A DNA stretch of 64,000 bases from Scybalousia_A sp052170555 (GTDB lineage: Bacteria; Bacteroidota; Bacteroidia; Bacteroidales; P3), in the NCBI GenBank assembly GCA_052170555.1, contig JBQNAI010000005.1:1-64000 (forward strand), given 5' to 3'. The notes under the pieces are model-generated. The model was not told the DNA's origin. It saw nothing but the letters and a program-made list of their open reading frames with translations, and made no database searches. Shown piece after piece: positions 8,536 through 17,404 of the stretch (position 1 is its first letter; each line of letters starts with the position of its first letter). A program made the position numbers and the translations under genes.

Positions 8536-9996
8536 ATGGCAGAATTTAGAAGAGAATCTGATTTGATCGGAGAATTAAATGTTCCCGCAAATGCCCTATA
8601 TGGTGTTCAATCTTTAAGAGGCTTCAATAACTTTAAGATAAGTGGTGTCCCAATGAACGCTTATCCTAATTTTATTAAAGGCTTTGCTATTGCCAAGCAC
8701 GGAGCTGCAATTGCCAATCACAAACAAGGTAAATTGACAGACGAACAATTCAAAGCCATGGTACAAGCTTGTGAGGAGATGAAGGAGGGTAAGTTGGATG
8801 AATATTTCCTTAGTGATATGATTCAAGGAGGAGCAGGAACGACTGTCAATATGAACGCCAACGAAGTTATAGCGAATCGTGCTCTTCAATTGATGGGACA
8901 CAATTTAGGGGAATATCAATACTGTTCTCCTAACGATCATGCCAACGCATCTCAATCTACAAACGATGCTTATCCAACAGGATTTCATTTTGGTTTATAT
9001 CTTGAAACTGAAAAACTGATCGAAGCTATCAATAACTGTGCTTGTTCTCTTGAAAAGAAAGCTGAAGAGTTCAAAAACATAGTAAAAATGGGACGTACTC
9101 AATTACAGGACGGCGTTCCTATGACTTTGGGGCAGTCTTTTGGTGCTTTTGCGACTATGTTAAGGAAAGCAACAAAAGATGTTGAGAAAGTAAGAGAAAA
9201 TTTATTGGAAGTTAATATGGGTGCTACTGCTATTGGTACTGGTATATGCGCAGAACCAGGCTATTCTGAATTATGCATCAAAGCATTAAAAGATATTACA
9301 GGTTGGAATGTAACCTTAGCTGAAAATCTAATAGAGGCAACTCCTGATACTTCCGCACTTGTTGGCTTATCTTCCGAGTTGAAAAGAACAGCATTAAGAG
9401 CTATTAAAATCTGTAATGACTTACGATTGATGGGGTCAGGGCCTCGTTGTGGGTTAGCAGAGATTCATCTACCGGAGATGCAACCTGGTTCATCAATTAT
9501 GCCAGGCAAAGTAAATCCTGTTATCCCTGAGGTAATGAATCAACTTTGTTACAAAGTAATAGGCAATGACACTGCAGTAATGTTGGCGTCAGAAAACGCA
9601 CAATTGGAATTGAACGTTATGGAACCTGTTGCTGTTTACTGCTTATTTGAATCTATAAATTTATTAACTAATGGCTTCGATACATTGCGTACATTGTGTA
9701 TTGACGGAATAGAAGCTGATGCAGAGAACTGCAAAAACTTTATTGCAAAAGCAATAGGTACCGTAACTGCATTGAATCCCTACATAGGTTACAAGAACTC
9801 TACTCGTATAGCTAAGATTGCTAAAAAAACAGGAAAAGGTGTTTACGAAATAGCTTTGGAAAGTGGAGTATTAAGCAAAGAACAATTGGATACAATCTTT
9901 GCTCCTGAGAATATGATTCAACCTGTTAATCTTCCGATTAAAGCTAACCAAGATAAAATCAAAGATACTTTAGAGTCAATTCTTTCAAAACTGTAA
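8536..9996 (+). CDS. aspA: Aspartate ammonia-lyase
   Basis: Converts aspartate to fumarate and ammonia, feeding fumarate respiration or succinate formation in anaerobic Bacteroidota. It belongs to the aspartase/fumarase superfamily and is 486 residues, full length. Seen: TVNMNANEVIANRA and SQSTNDAYPTGFH in the first half, GRTQLQDGVPMTLGQ in the middle, and the signature loop GSSIMPGKVNP near residue 320. The GRTQLQDG and LIGELNVPANALYGVQS patterns favour aspartase over class II fumarase, but close paralogues overlap. It is a single gene with an AT-rich leader and its own terminator at 10013-10057. Confidence 0.9.
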   Translation: MAEFRRESDLIGELNVPANALYGVQSLRGFNNFKISGVPMNAYPNFIKGFAIAKHGAAIANHKQGKLTDEQFKAMVQACEEMKEGKLDEYFLSDMIQGGAGTTVNMNANEVIANRALQLMGHNLGEYQYCSPNDHANASQSTNDAYPTGFHFGLYLETEKLIEAINNCACSLEKKAEEFKNIVKMGRTQLQDGVPMTLGQSFGAFATMLRKATKDVEKVRENLLEVNMGATAIGTGICAEPGYSELCIKALKDITGWNVTLAENLIEATPDTSALVGLSSELKRTALRAIKICNDLRLMGSGPRCGLAEIHLPEMQPGSSIMPGKVNPVIPEVMNQLCYKVIGNDTAVMLASENAQLELNVMEPVAVYCLFESINLLTNGFDTLRTLCIDGIEADAENCKNFIAKAIGTVTALNPYIGYKNSTRIAKIAKKTGKGVYEIALESGVLSKEQLDTIFAPENMIQPVNLPIKANQDKIKDTLESILSKL

Positions 9997-10012
9997 TTTA
10001 AATTAATATTTC

Positions 10013-10057
10013 AAAATATAGTATGTAACACTATAAAAATGTTGCATACTATATTTT
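10013..10057 (+). terminator. Terminator of aspA
   Basis: AAAATATAGTATGTAACA pairs with TGTTGCATACTATATTTT (18 bp, one wobble) across a 9-base loop, 17 nt after the aspA stop, followed by a T-rich tract. Confidence 0.75.
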
Positions 10058-10219
10058 ATATTGTTTTTCTTATGGTACTTTTATTTTCTACTCTTTTCTA
10101 TCAGAAAGGAATGCTTAGTGAAGAAGCAAGTGTGTGCAGCAAACGAAAAATATAATTAAGCAATTAGGATTTTAGAATATACAACCGGTATTTTTAATTG
10201 AATAGAAAAACAAATAATA

Positions 10220-11392
10220 ATGCAGACCTTAGGTGCAAATCTAGATAATAAAGTAATACATGTTGTGAGTTTCCAAATACCATATCCTGCTAATTATGGC
10301 GGAGTGATTGAAGTTTTTTATAAACTCAAAGCATTGAAACAAGCTTCAATAAAAGTTATATTGCATTGTTATAAATATAAAAATCGTAATCAAGAAGATA
10401 TTTTATTAAAATATGCAGATAAAGTATATTATTACAAGCGTAAGACAGGGATACTTTCGCATTTTTCACCACTTCCTTATATTGTTGCCTCACGGCATAG
10501 TACTATTTTGAGAAAAAATCTACTCAAAGATAATTATCCTATACTCTTAGAGGGATTGCATACGTGCTTTATTCTTGGAGATAAGGCATTTTGTAATCGT
10601 AAAATCATGGTAAGGACACACAACATAGAACATCAATATTATAGGGGACTATTCCGTGCTACACAGAATCCTATAAATAAATTCTATTATTTAATTGAGG
10701 CATTCAAACTAAAACACTTCGAATATCGTCTCAAATATTCCAATAACATATTCGCCATATCCTCACAAGATACGACATATTTTCAAAGTAAATTCTCAAA
10801 CGTACAAACTAAATACCTGCCATGCTTCTTTGATAATTCCATACAGCTAGAAAACAATTCCATTAACCATAATATCGCAACAATATCTGATTACATCCTA
10901 TTTAATGCAGATTTATCTGTTGATAGCAATATAAAGGTTGCAACATTTCTACTAAAAGAAATCATCCCCTTAATAGATAATACCATAACTTTTATCATAG
11001 CAGGCAGAAATCCACAAAGTAGATTAATTAGTGAGGTCAACAAACATGCTAATGTACATATCAAAGCAAATGTCTCTCAAAAGGAAATGGAATCATTGAT
11101 AAAATATGCAAGGATCAACCTATTGTTTACATTCCAAGCCTCAGGTATTAAACTAAAACTGCTCACAACTTTATTGCATGCACGTGGACATTGCATATCC
11201 AACGATACTATGTTAGTAGGGACTAATCTACAGGGAATTTGTCCAGTTGTTAACAATACGAAGGAAATAGTTAGTACTATTAATAACCTATTTCATACTA
11301 TGCCATCTGAAGGTGATATAGTGCATAGACGATTTCTCATATCGCAAGCAGGCTATAACAACAGTGTTGAGTTAATCAAACAGGAATTGTAA
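10220..11392 (+). CDS. Glycosyltransferase-like protein (GT-B fold)
   Basis: 390 residues. The N-terminus HVVSFQIPYPANYGGVIEVF is the usual GT4-type opening, with a glycine-rich sugar-nucleotide region; KIMVRTHNIEHQYYRGLFR follows mid-protein. The C-terminal half has FIIAGRNPQS and a Rossmann-like pattern (ARINLLFTFQASGIKLKLL). It has no signal peptide or membrane helix, so it should be cytosolic. It probably transfers a sugar during surface glycan or LPS-core assembly; donor and acceptor are unknown. The classic GT4 EX7E motif is not obvious. It is a single gene after the aspA terminator, convergent with the ftsE side. Confidence 0.75.
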   Translation: MQTLGANLDNKVIHVVSFQIPYPANYGGVIEVFYKLKALKQASIKVILHCYKYKNRNQEDILLKYADKVYYYKRKTGILSHFSPLPYIVASRHSTILRKNLLKDNYPILLEGLHTCFILGDKAFCNRKIMVRTHNIEHQYYRGLFRATQNPINKFYYLIEAFKLKHFEYRLKYSNNIFAISSQDTTYFQSKFSNVQTKYLPCFFDNSIQLENNSINHNIATISDYILFNADLSVDSNIKVATFLLKEIIPLIDNTITFIIAGRNPQSRLISEVNKHANVHIKANVSQKEMESLIKYARINLLFTFQASGIKLKLLTTLLHARGHCISNDTMLVGTNLQGICPVVNNTKEIVSTINNLFHTMPSEGDIVHRRFLISQAGYNNSVELIKQEL

Positions 11393-11396
11393 CTTA

Positions 11397-11565
11397 TCAA
11401 TAAAATAATGTAATATCAAACGAAAACGTCCCCACTCCCTGCCTATGTACATCGCCAACAATATTAGTGTGAATAGACTGATAAGGAACGTAATTTAGTT
11501 TTTTACAAACCATTCTTATCATCTACCGACAGTAAGTCAGGCTAGCGATGTAGTGTATGGTTTCA
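11397..11565 (-). other. Candidate structured RNA or small coding remnant downstream of ftsE
   Basis: This patch is richer in G+C than the other gaps. TACATCGC (11437-11444 area) pairs with GCGATGTA near 11545. Inside is an open bubble, then an inner stem where TAGACTGATAAG pairs with CTTATCATCTA with one bulged base. Closing stem, bubble and terminal hairpin recall 6S-type RNA. A minus-strand reading frame also spans it: ATG at 11522 gives MIRMVCKKLNYVPYQSIHTN and ends TFSFDITLFY at 11397 (41 codons). It can be read further upstream (HETIHYIASLTYCR) across one stop. So it may be an RNA, a small gene or a protein remnant. I see no clear promoter or T-run. Strand and identity are uncertain. 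Confidence 0.3.
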
Positions 11566-11594
11566 TGGTAGAAATATATAGATTTATAAGTTTA

Positions 11595-12272
11595 CTATTC
11601 TTCTATTCTCCCATTTTCACACGATATAATACGTGAGCGGAAATCATTTATGATTAAATAATCGTGCGTTGCCATCAGAATAGTTGTCCCTTGTTCTTTG
11701 TTAAGTTTAAATAACAGTTTAACAATCTCCTCACTAGTTATAGGATCTAGATTACCAGTAGGTTCGTCTGCAATAATCATTTCAGGACTATTAACTATAG
11801 CTCGTGCAAGCACTATTCGTTGACTCTCGCCTTCGGAAAGTGTATAAGGATATGCCATTACTTTCTCTTTCAGTCCGACCATTTCCAACGCATTATGGAC
11901 TTTTTGTTCAATAACTACCCTATCTTTCGTACCTGTGGCTTTTAAAACAAAAGCAAGATTATCATAAACAGTCCTATCATTAAGTAATTGAATATCTTGA
12001 AAAACTATACCAAGTTTTCTTCTAAGCATGGGGATATCTTTTTTGGAAATGTTCCTCAAATTATATCCACAGACAACAGCATCTCCACTACCAATAGACA
12101 CATCTGCATAAAGTGTCCGCAATAATGTTGATTTACCTGCTCCTGTCTTTCCTATAAGATAGACAAATTCTCCTTTATTTATTTGTAAATTAACATCTGC
12201 TAATACCGTTTTATCATAAGCGATACAAACACTCTTTAAATATACCGACAATTGCTCTTTGCTATTTTCCAT
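11595..12272 (-). CDS. ftsE: FtsE-like ABC transporter ATPase
   Basis: 225 residues. Walker A GKTGAGKST is at 41-49, followed by a Q-loop (VFQDIQLL), an ABC signature in the form LSEGESQRIVLARA, Walker B (MIIADEPTGNLD) and a switch His (LMATHDY). The short single-domain form and sequence fit FtsE, which with FtsX controls peptidoglycan hydrolases at the division site. FtsX is not adjacent here, so a LolD/MacB-type ATPase is the main alternative. It begins 2 bp after the stop of the WecA-like gene, so the two are co-transcribed. Confidence 0.8.
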   Translation of the reverse strand: MENSKEQLSVYLKSVCIAYDKTVLADVNLQINKGEFVYLIGKTGAGKSTLLRTLYADVSIGSGDAVVCGYNLRNISKKDIPMLRRKLGIVFQDIQLLNDRTVYDNLAFVLKATGTKDRVVIEQKVHNALEMVGLKEKVMAYPYTLSEGESQRIVLARAIVNSPEMIIADEPTGNLDPITSEEIVKLLFKLNKEQGTTILMATHDYLIINDFRSRIISCENGRIEE

Positions 12273-12274
12273 TG

Positions 12275-13444
12275 CTATTTAATTTTATCACATTGGTTTT
12301 TTAAAATACTCCCTTTCTCTATCATCCTATTTACAATAATATGCAATACCCTAACATATGCAAACCAAGAAATAATCACTACAGGTATACATACATTATC
12401 ATTAAATAAAAAGGCAAGTATAAAACCGAGAATAGAAATTCCCAAGGATATTGCAAAAGTAATTAGAGTACATTTCTGATGAGAAAATCCTATGCGTATG
12501 AATAAATGGTGTATATGAGTTTTATCTGGATGAAACGGCGATTTACCGTGTCTTATTCTATTAAGAAACACTCTTAAAGTATCGGCCATAGGTAAATAAA
12601 AAATAGATAAAAAAGGTGCTATTGTCGCTTTTAGATTCATGTTCCCCAACATACATCCATTCATATTGTTTATCCCATCCGATACATTGTAAAGCATAGC
12701 GTGTTTAGTAGATACTATAATGAATATTGTAATTAAGGTTCCTATTAACAACGATCCTGCATCTCCCATGAATATTTTAGCCTTTTGCCAATTGTATTTA
12801 AGGAATCCTAATATTGCTCCTAATATTGCCAACGAAGATATATACATAAAAACGGTAGATACTACATCAGGACCAAAATCTTTACGAGCCATTATAAGCC
12901 AATAGAATAAAAAGCAAAACAAGAACACATTTATTGCCTGCATTCCGGCTTGTCCATCAATGCCATCAATCAAATTGTAGGAATTAACTACAACTATGAA
13001 AAAGCATATTGTTATACCATAACTAATCCATACAGGTATTTCATATATTCCTAAAAATCCTCCAAAGCTGTCTAACCTTATGCCGATATAAGACATAAAT
13101 ATACTCACAAGTATCTCAAAAAATAATTTACTATACGGAGATATGTTATGCATATCATCTCTCACTCCTACTATGAGCATAACTAATAACACTACGCCAA
13201 TATACATCATTCTAATATGGTTGACTTTACTGTCATATAATAACATCATTACAACAGTAGACAAAACGACTGCAATAAATATTACAATCCCTCCCATATG
13301 TGCTGTATAGCCTTTATGAATCTTCCGCCCCCCTGCTTTGTCAAGTATTTTGTATCGTTCCATCAACCTGATAAACGGAGGCATCAGTACAAGACAAATA
13401 ACTAATGACAATAAAAACGTAATAAGTGTTAAACCTACATCCAC
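12275..13444 (-). CDS. Undecaprenyl-phosphate sugar-1-phosphate transferase (WecA/TagO/MraY superfamily)
   Basis: An integral membrane enzyme of 389 residues with about ten hydrophobic helices. It moves a GlcNAc-1-phosphate type group from UDP-sugar to undecaprenyl phosphate, the first step of many surface glycans. Family motifs are present: DDMHNISPYSKLFFEI, the catalytic NLIDGIDGQAGMQA, GDAGSLLIG, and the cytoplasmic histidine loop HPDKTHIHHLFIRIG. That loop points to the WecA/WbpL/TagO group rather than MraY. The start is GTG at 13444; no in-frame ATG fits. A -7 element TAACTTTG (13485-13492, minus) lies upstream. ftsE follows after 2 bp. Confidence 0.88.
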   Translation of the reverse strand: MDVGLTLITFLLSLVICLVLMPPFIRLMERYKILDKAGGRKIHKGYTAHMGGIVIFIAVVLSTVVMMLLYDSKVNHIRMMYIGVVLLVMLIVGVRDDMHNISPYSKLFFEILVSIFMSYIGIRLDSFGGFLGIYEIPVWISYGITICFFIVVVNSYNLIDGIDGQAGMQAINVFLFCFLFYWLIMARKDFGPDVVSTVFMYISSLAILGAILGFLKYNWQKAKIFMGDAGSLLIGTLITIFIIVSTKHAMLYNVSDGINNMNGCMLGNMNLKATIAPFLSIFYLPMADTLRVFLNRIRHGKSPFHPDKTHIHHLFIRIGFSHQKCTLITFAISLGISILGFILAFLFNDNVCIPVVIISWFAYVRVLHIIVNRMIEKGSILKNQCDKIK

Positions 13445-13695
13445 AGCTATTTAATTTATTTTTTTAAATTCTACTTTTGAGGTGCAAAGTTATAAAAAAA
13501 ATTATTATCTAATAATTCTGTAAAATTTCTTTTCATTACCATTTCTAATGATCTACATTAGCAATCCAATTACCTACTAAAATGGACAATAAAATATTAA
13601 TCTAAATTCTTAATATCCAATAATTACTTTTATATACTCGTTAGCATTTATTTTCCATTTGACAACAATATTCTAATATGAAAAAACAATTTCCC

Positions 13696-13755
13696 AATGT
13701 GGGACATTAGTAGATTAAAGTCCCACTTTAGTAGATTAAAGTCCCACTTTATAAA
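13696..13755. repeat. Interspersed repeat copy 3 (A'-A-A)
   Basis: AATGTGGGACATTAG, then two direct ATTAAAGTCCCACTTTA units 21 bp apart. GTGGGAC can pair with either GTCCCAC. It lies in the divergent gap between the WecA-like gene and the thioredoxin-like pair (13445-13932). A TAATTTTG -7-like element at 13902-13909 is the only other signal I see there. Confidence 0.85.
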
Positions 13756-13932
13756 ATTAGAATACTTTATTGTAGAATGAATATGAATAAAGATAAGATT
13801 TTTAATCAAATAGGGTAAGTCAAATAGGCTTATTGCGTCAACACTTATTACTCTTATCGTAAAAAATAAAGATGATAAGATTTTATATTTTATAATTTTT
13901 GTAATTTTGTATGCTCTTAATTATATATTACA

Positions 13933-15366
13933 ATGATGAGAATAAATAAATATGCAATGATATATATCTTGCTTGCTGTTTGTTGCCACCTTTCAACAAA
14001 TGCTCAATATAACATTTCTATTGAAATAAAAAATATTGAAACCGATACTTTATTGCTGGGTTATTATTGGCATGGTGGAACATATGCTGTTGACACTTCG
14101 GTGAACAAAAAAGGTAAATTCGTATTCAAAAATAAGAAAAAAACACTTGAGGATGGTATTTACTTTTTTTCTGATACTAAAGGACGATATTGCGAATTCC
14201 TAATAGATAAAAAGCAAAATCTTCGCTTTACCACTAATAACGATAATTGGATAAAAAATATGAAAGTTGAAAATGATGAAAATGAGCAGCAATATTTTGA
14301 TTATCTTAAACAGAGCGATTCTCTGGCGGAGCAATATAGACAGATTTTGAATGGGAGAAAGAAGATTGATAAGCAAGAGTATGATAATAGATTGAAAATT
14401 TTGAGTGATGAAAATGATGCTTTGAAAAAAAATTTCATACATAAGTATCCCAAACACTTGCTTTCTAAAATTCTTTTATGTACTCAGCCGTTGAATATTC
14501 CTGAATTTCCTACTATTTACAAAACAGATGGGAGCGTAGACTCTATACAGATGAATATCAATGGATTTAATTGGTATAAACGACATTATTTCGATAATGT
14601 AGACTTATCTTGTGGAGCGTTATTGAATACTCACAAACAAGTTTTTATGGATAATTACAACCGCTATTGGGAAACAGTTATGAAATACGAGAAAGTTGAC
14701 ACTATTTTGTATTATGCCGATTATTGGATTGGTAAAGCAAAAGATAAGAAGATGTTTAACTTTCTTGTTAAAGATATTACAAATCGTTATTTGCAAAGCA
14801 CTGTTATGGGACACGACAAAATATACGTTGGAATGATAGATAGGTATATTAAAACCGAGAAATATACCGACCTTGCTCCATCTGATATAGAAAAAAACAT
14901 ACATCGTGCTGATGTTTGGCGTAATCTGTTGATAGGACAAATAGTTCCAGACCTTGCTTGTTCTACACATGAGAATAACTCTGCATGGCATCATATAGAC
15001 GAGCTAACAACAAAGTACAAATTACTTGTTTTTTGGAGTATAGATTGTGGGCATTGTACTACTGAGATACCTAAATTGAACGAATTCTATAAGCAATACA
15101 AGGATACTTATGATTTGGAAGTTTTTGCCGTACATACTGAAGGTGATATTAAAACCAGAGATGAATTTATCAGAAAACATGATATCAAATGGATAAATAC
15201 CAATGGATTATTTGCAAATTATGATTGGCGTAAGTACTTTGATATAGAGAAAACGCCAATAGTGTATATTTTAGATGCTAAAGACAAAATTTTAGCAAAG
15301 AATATTTCCGTTGATAATTTGAAACAGATTATGGATGTTTTGGAAAAAGGAGGTTTTTACTTATGA
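13933..15366 (+). CDS. Envelope thioredoxin-like (TlpA/DUF4369-type) protein, CGHC active site
   Basis: 477 residues with a signal peptide (YAMIYILLAVCCHLSTNAQ). The N-terminal beta domain resembles DUF4369 (DTLLLGYYWHGGTYAVDTSV). A helical middle region leads to a C-terminal thioredoxin fold (LLVFWSIDCGHCTTEIPKL). The redox pair is Cys372-Cys375 and the cis-Pro segment is EKTPIVYILD. It should act in the periplasm or outer envelope as a disulfide reductase or oxidase. The stop overlaps the next gene's ATG by 4 bp (ATGA), so the pair is translationally coupled. Partner proteins are unknown. Confidence 0.8.
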   Translation: MMRINKYAMIYILLAVCCHLSTNAQYNISIEIKNIETDTLLLGYYWHGGTYAVDTSVNKKGKFVFKNKKKTLEDGIYFFSDTKGRYCEFLIDKKQNLRFTTNNDNWIKNMKVENDENEQQYFDYLKQSDSLAEQYRQILNGRKKIDKQEYDNRLKILSDENDALKKNFIHKYPKHLLSKILLCTQPLNIPEFPTIYKTDGSVDSIQMNINGFNWYKRHYFDNVDLSCGALLNTHKQVFMDNYNRYWETVMKYEKVDTILYYADYWIGKAKDKKMFNFLVKDITNRYLQSTVMGHDKIYVGMIDRYIKTEKYTDLAPSDIEKNIHRADVWRNLLIGQIVPDLACSTHENNSAWHHIDELTTKYKLLVFWSIDCGHCTTEIPKLNEFYKQYKDTYDLEVFAVHTEGDIKTRDEFIRKHDIKWINTNGLFANYDWRKYFDIEKTPIVYILDAKDKILAKNISVDNLKQIMDVLEKGGFYL

Positions 15367-16763
15367 TCGTTTTACGAATAAAGATTTTATTATTTTCAAT
15401 TATAACTTTGTTAAGTTTAATTGCCATTGGACAAAATAATTATAAGATTTCGTTCTACATACATGACTACAATTATGATTCTATTTATATAGAGGGTTAT
15501 TGTGGTAGCAAAAATATGACAATAGATAGCTTGAAAATTGCAAAGGATGGAGGCTTCCATTGGACTGCATCTAATCTCCCTATGGGAATGTACATGATTA
15601 AGAGTCCTAAAGGGGATTTGTTTTCTTTCATTTTGGATTTGAGTAAAGAGTTTTCAATAGAAATATATCAAAATGGAGATTTTTTTATTAAGGGCTCTCC
15701 CGAAAATGACGCCTATTTTTTGTATCAAAAGGAAAATAAGCGAACTCAGAGTGCTATGTATTATTACAAAATTAAAGCATCTGAAAGAGGAGCTAACGTG
15801 GATTCCTTACGACAAGATATACTGACAGTAATAGACTCTTTTAATACTTTTCAAAAAAGTTTTTTCAAAACATATCCATATAATTTGATAACTGTGATTA
15901 GCAATGGAATGAATCAATCAGCCCCATCTTCATTTTTTGAAAATGGAGAGCTGAAAAAAGGTATGGAAGAACAGTATGTAACTTATTATCGGCAACATTA
16001 TTGGGATAAATTTCATTTTAAAGATATTAGATTGTTATATACACCTTATTTTATCAAACAGTTCAACACTTATATAAGTGAAATAACCACTCAATCGCCT
16101 GATACTGTTTGTAAAGCCATAGATGAGTTCATTGTAAAGGCGGATAACAGTGGTGGAAAGGAATATGCAGATTATATTATTTCGTGGTATTTAGATAACT
16201 TGCCACAATTACCATTCTCCTTCAATGAAATAATCTATTCTCATATGGTAAAAACTTATCTAGATAGGGCTTCACGCTTTCTAATGCCATCGTTAATAGA
16301 GTTTCATAGTAACAATATCAAAAAGATTAATTTATTTCTTCCTGGTAATCTAATGCCTAACGTAGTACTGAGAGACTTTAAGGGTATTTCTCACTCTCTT
16401 TACTCTCTAAAATCCAAATATACAATTCTTTATTTCTTTTCTACATCTTGTGAAAGTTGCAAAAAAAATATTGAAGACTTAAAAAATTTTTATAAGGATT
16501 ATAAGGATAAATATGATGTGGAGATATATTCTATTGATATAGAGCCGGATTATGCCATATGCAAAGCTCGTCAAGAAACTGATCCATACGATTGGATTGT
16601 AACGCACGCTACGTTAGAGGAATTGAAACCTTATGATTTTCAATTGAATCATACGCCATCGTTATTCGTTCTTGATGCAAACAAACGCATAATAAACAAA
16701 ACTGCTATCTATGATCACGTCAAACAATCAATAGAAAATGATATTAATTCAAAAGGTCAATAG
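15363..16763 (+). CDS. Envelope thioredoxin-like (TlpA/DUF4369-type) protein, CESC active site
   Basis: A paralogue of the gene before it, 466 residues, overlapping it by 4 bp. Its layout is the same: signal peptide (LLFSIITLLSLIAIGQ), DUF4369-like domain (DSIYIEGYCGSKNMTIDSL), helical linker and C-terminal thioredoxin fold (TILYFFSTSCESCKKNIEDL). The redox pair is Cys363-Cys366 and the cis-Pro segment is NHTPSLFVLD. Identity between the two is modest, so the duplication is old. The different dipeptides between the cysteines (GH and ES) suggest different redox potentials, perhaps an electron relay; that is inference. Confidence 0.8.
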   Translation: MIVLRIKILLFSIITLLSLIAIGQNNYKISFYIHDYNYDSIYIEGYCGSKNMTIDSLKIAKDGGFHWTASNLPMGMYMIKSPKGDLFSFILDLSKEFSIEIYQNGDFFIKGSPENDAYFLYQKENKRTQSAMYYYKIKASERGANVDSLRQDILTVIDSFNTFQKSFFKTYPYNLITVISNGMNQSAPSSFFENGELKKGMEEQYVTYYRQHYWDKFHFKDIRLLYTPYFIKQFNTYISEITTQSPDTVCKAIDEFIVKADNSGGKEYADYIISWYLDNLPQLPFSFNEIIYSHMVKTYLDRASRFLMPSLIEFHSNNIKKINLFLPGNLMPNVVLRDFKGISHSLYSLKSKYTILYFFSTSCESCKKNIEDLKNFYKDYKDKYDVEIYSIDIEPDYAICKARQETDPYDWIVTHATLEELKPYDFQLNHTPSLFVLDANKRIINKTAIYDHVKQSIENDINSKGQ

Positions 16764-17038
16764 AATGGATATTTAATTTCTCTAACGTGCTTGTATATCT
16801 AATGTATGGCAAATTATAGATAATTTGTATTGCTAAGTATTTATTAATTTACATTGTATTTTTAACAATTCTGCAATAAAATATACGGTTTTGTTTCGTA
16901 TTATCAGTGTTATGAATATTCGTAGAAGGACATTGAAACGAGGTGAAATGAAACCTCTAATGGGAATAATACGACTTGACAATTAGATTAAATATATAAA
17001 AGACTTATATTATCAAAACGAAATCAAATACAAGGCTA

Positions 17039-17098
17039 TTAAAGTCTCACATTAAAAAATTCTTTTTTGAGATTAGTAAATTAAAGTGGGACTTTAAA
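17039..17098. repeat. Interspersed repeat copy 4 (A-B-A')
   Basis: TTAAAGTCTCACATTAA, then a module B variant (AATTCTTTTTTGAGATTAG, GTAAATT), then TTAAAGTGGGACTTTAA. It lies in the gap 16764-17404 before yidC. That gap also holds the yidC promoter and a 24-codon basic frame at 16912-16986 that I do not accept as a gene. Confidence 0.8.
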
Positions 17099-17272
17099 TG
17101 ACTATTTTGCGATATTAAAAAGTACTTTTTAATGATTAAATAATTGGACTGTTGAATTGGTAAGATTGTTGTAGTATAATAAAATTTTATTATTGATAAG
17201 TATTTTGTGTTATTGTATTGTTGCGATCTTTATTGTATGAATGGTCAAAAAAGTAAAACAACTTAATTTATT

Positions 17273-17303
17273 TTTGTTAGTAAGTATTTTTTTTATATCT
17301 TTG
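17273..17303 (+). promoter_or_regulatory. Promoter of yidC
   Basis: TTTG (17273-17276), 19 bp, then TATCTTTG (17296-17303), about 100 nt before the yidC ATG. Confidence 0.75.
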
Positions 17304-17404
17304 CACCTTAATTTTTTGTGGTATTCACGGTCAGTTATCAAACGAGATATTTATCTCTGTGAATAGTTTGTCAAAATGTAACCAAGAAAATATACACTAA
17401 TATT

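Noticed and set aside
14200..14994. Long minus-strand frames opposite the thioredoxin-like gene
   Set aside because: They lie wholly inside a gene with a clear signal peptide and domain, and are rich in Ile, Phe and Lys from AT-rich antisense reading.
16912..16986. 24-codon basic frame (MNIRRRTLKRGEMKPLMGII) before yidC
   Set aside because: Too short, no RBS, no family resemblance; likely chance in AT-rich DNA.
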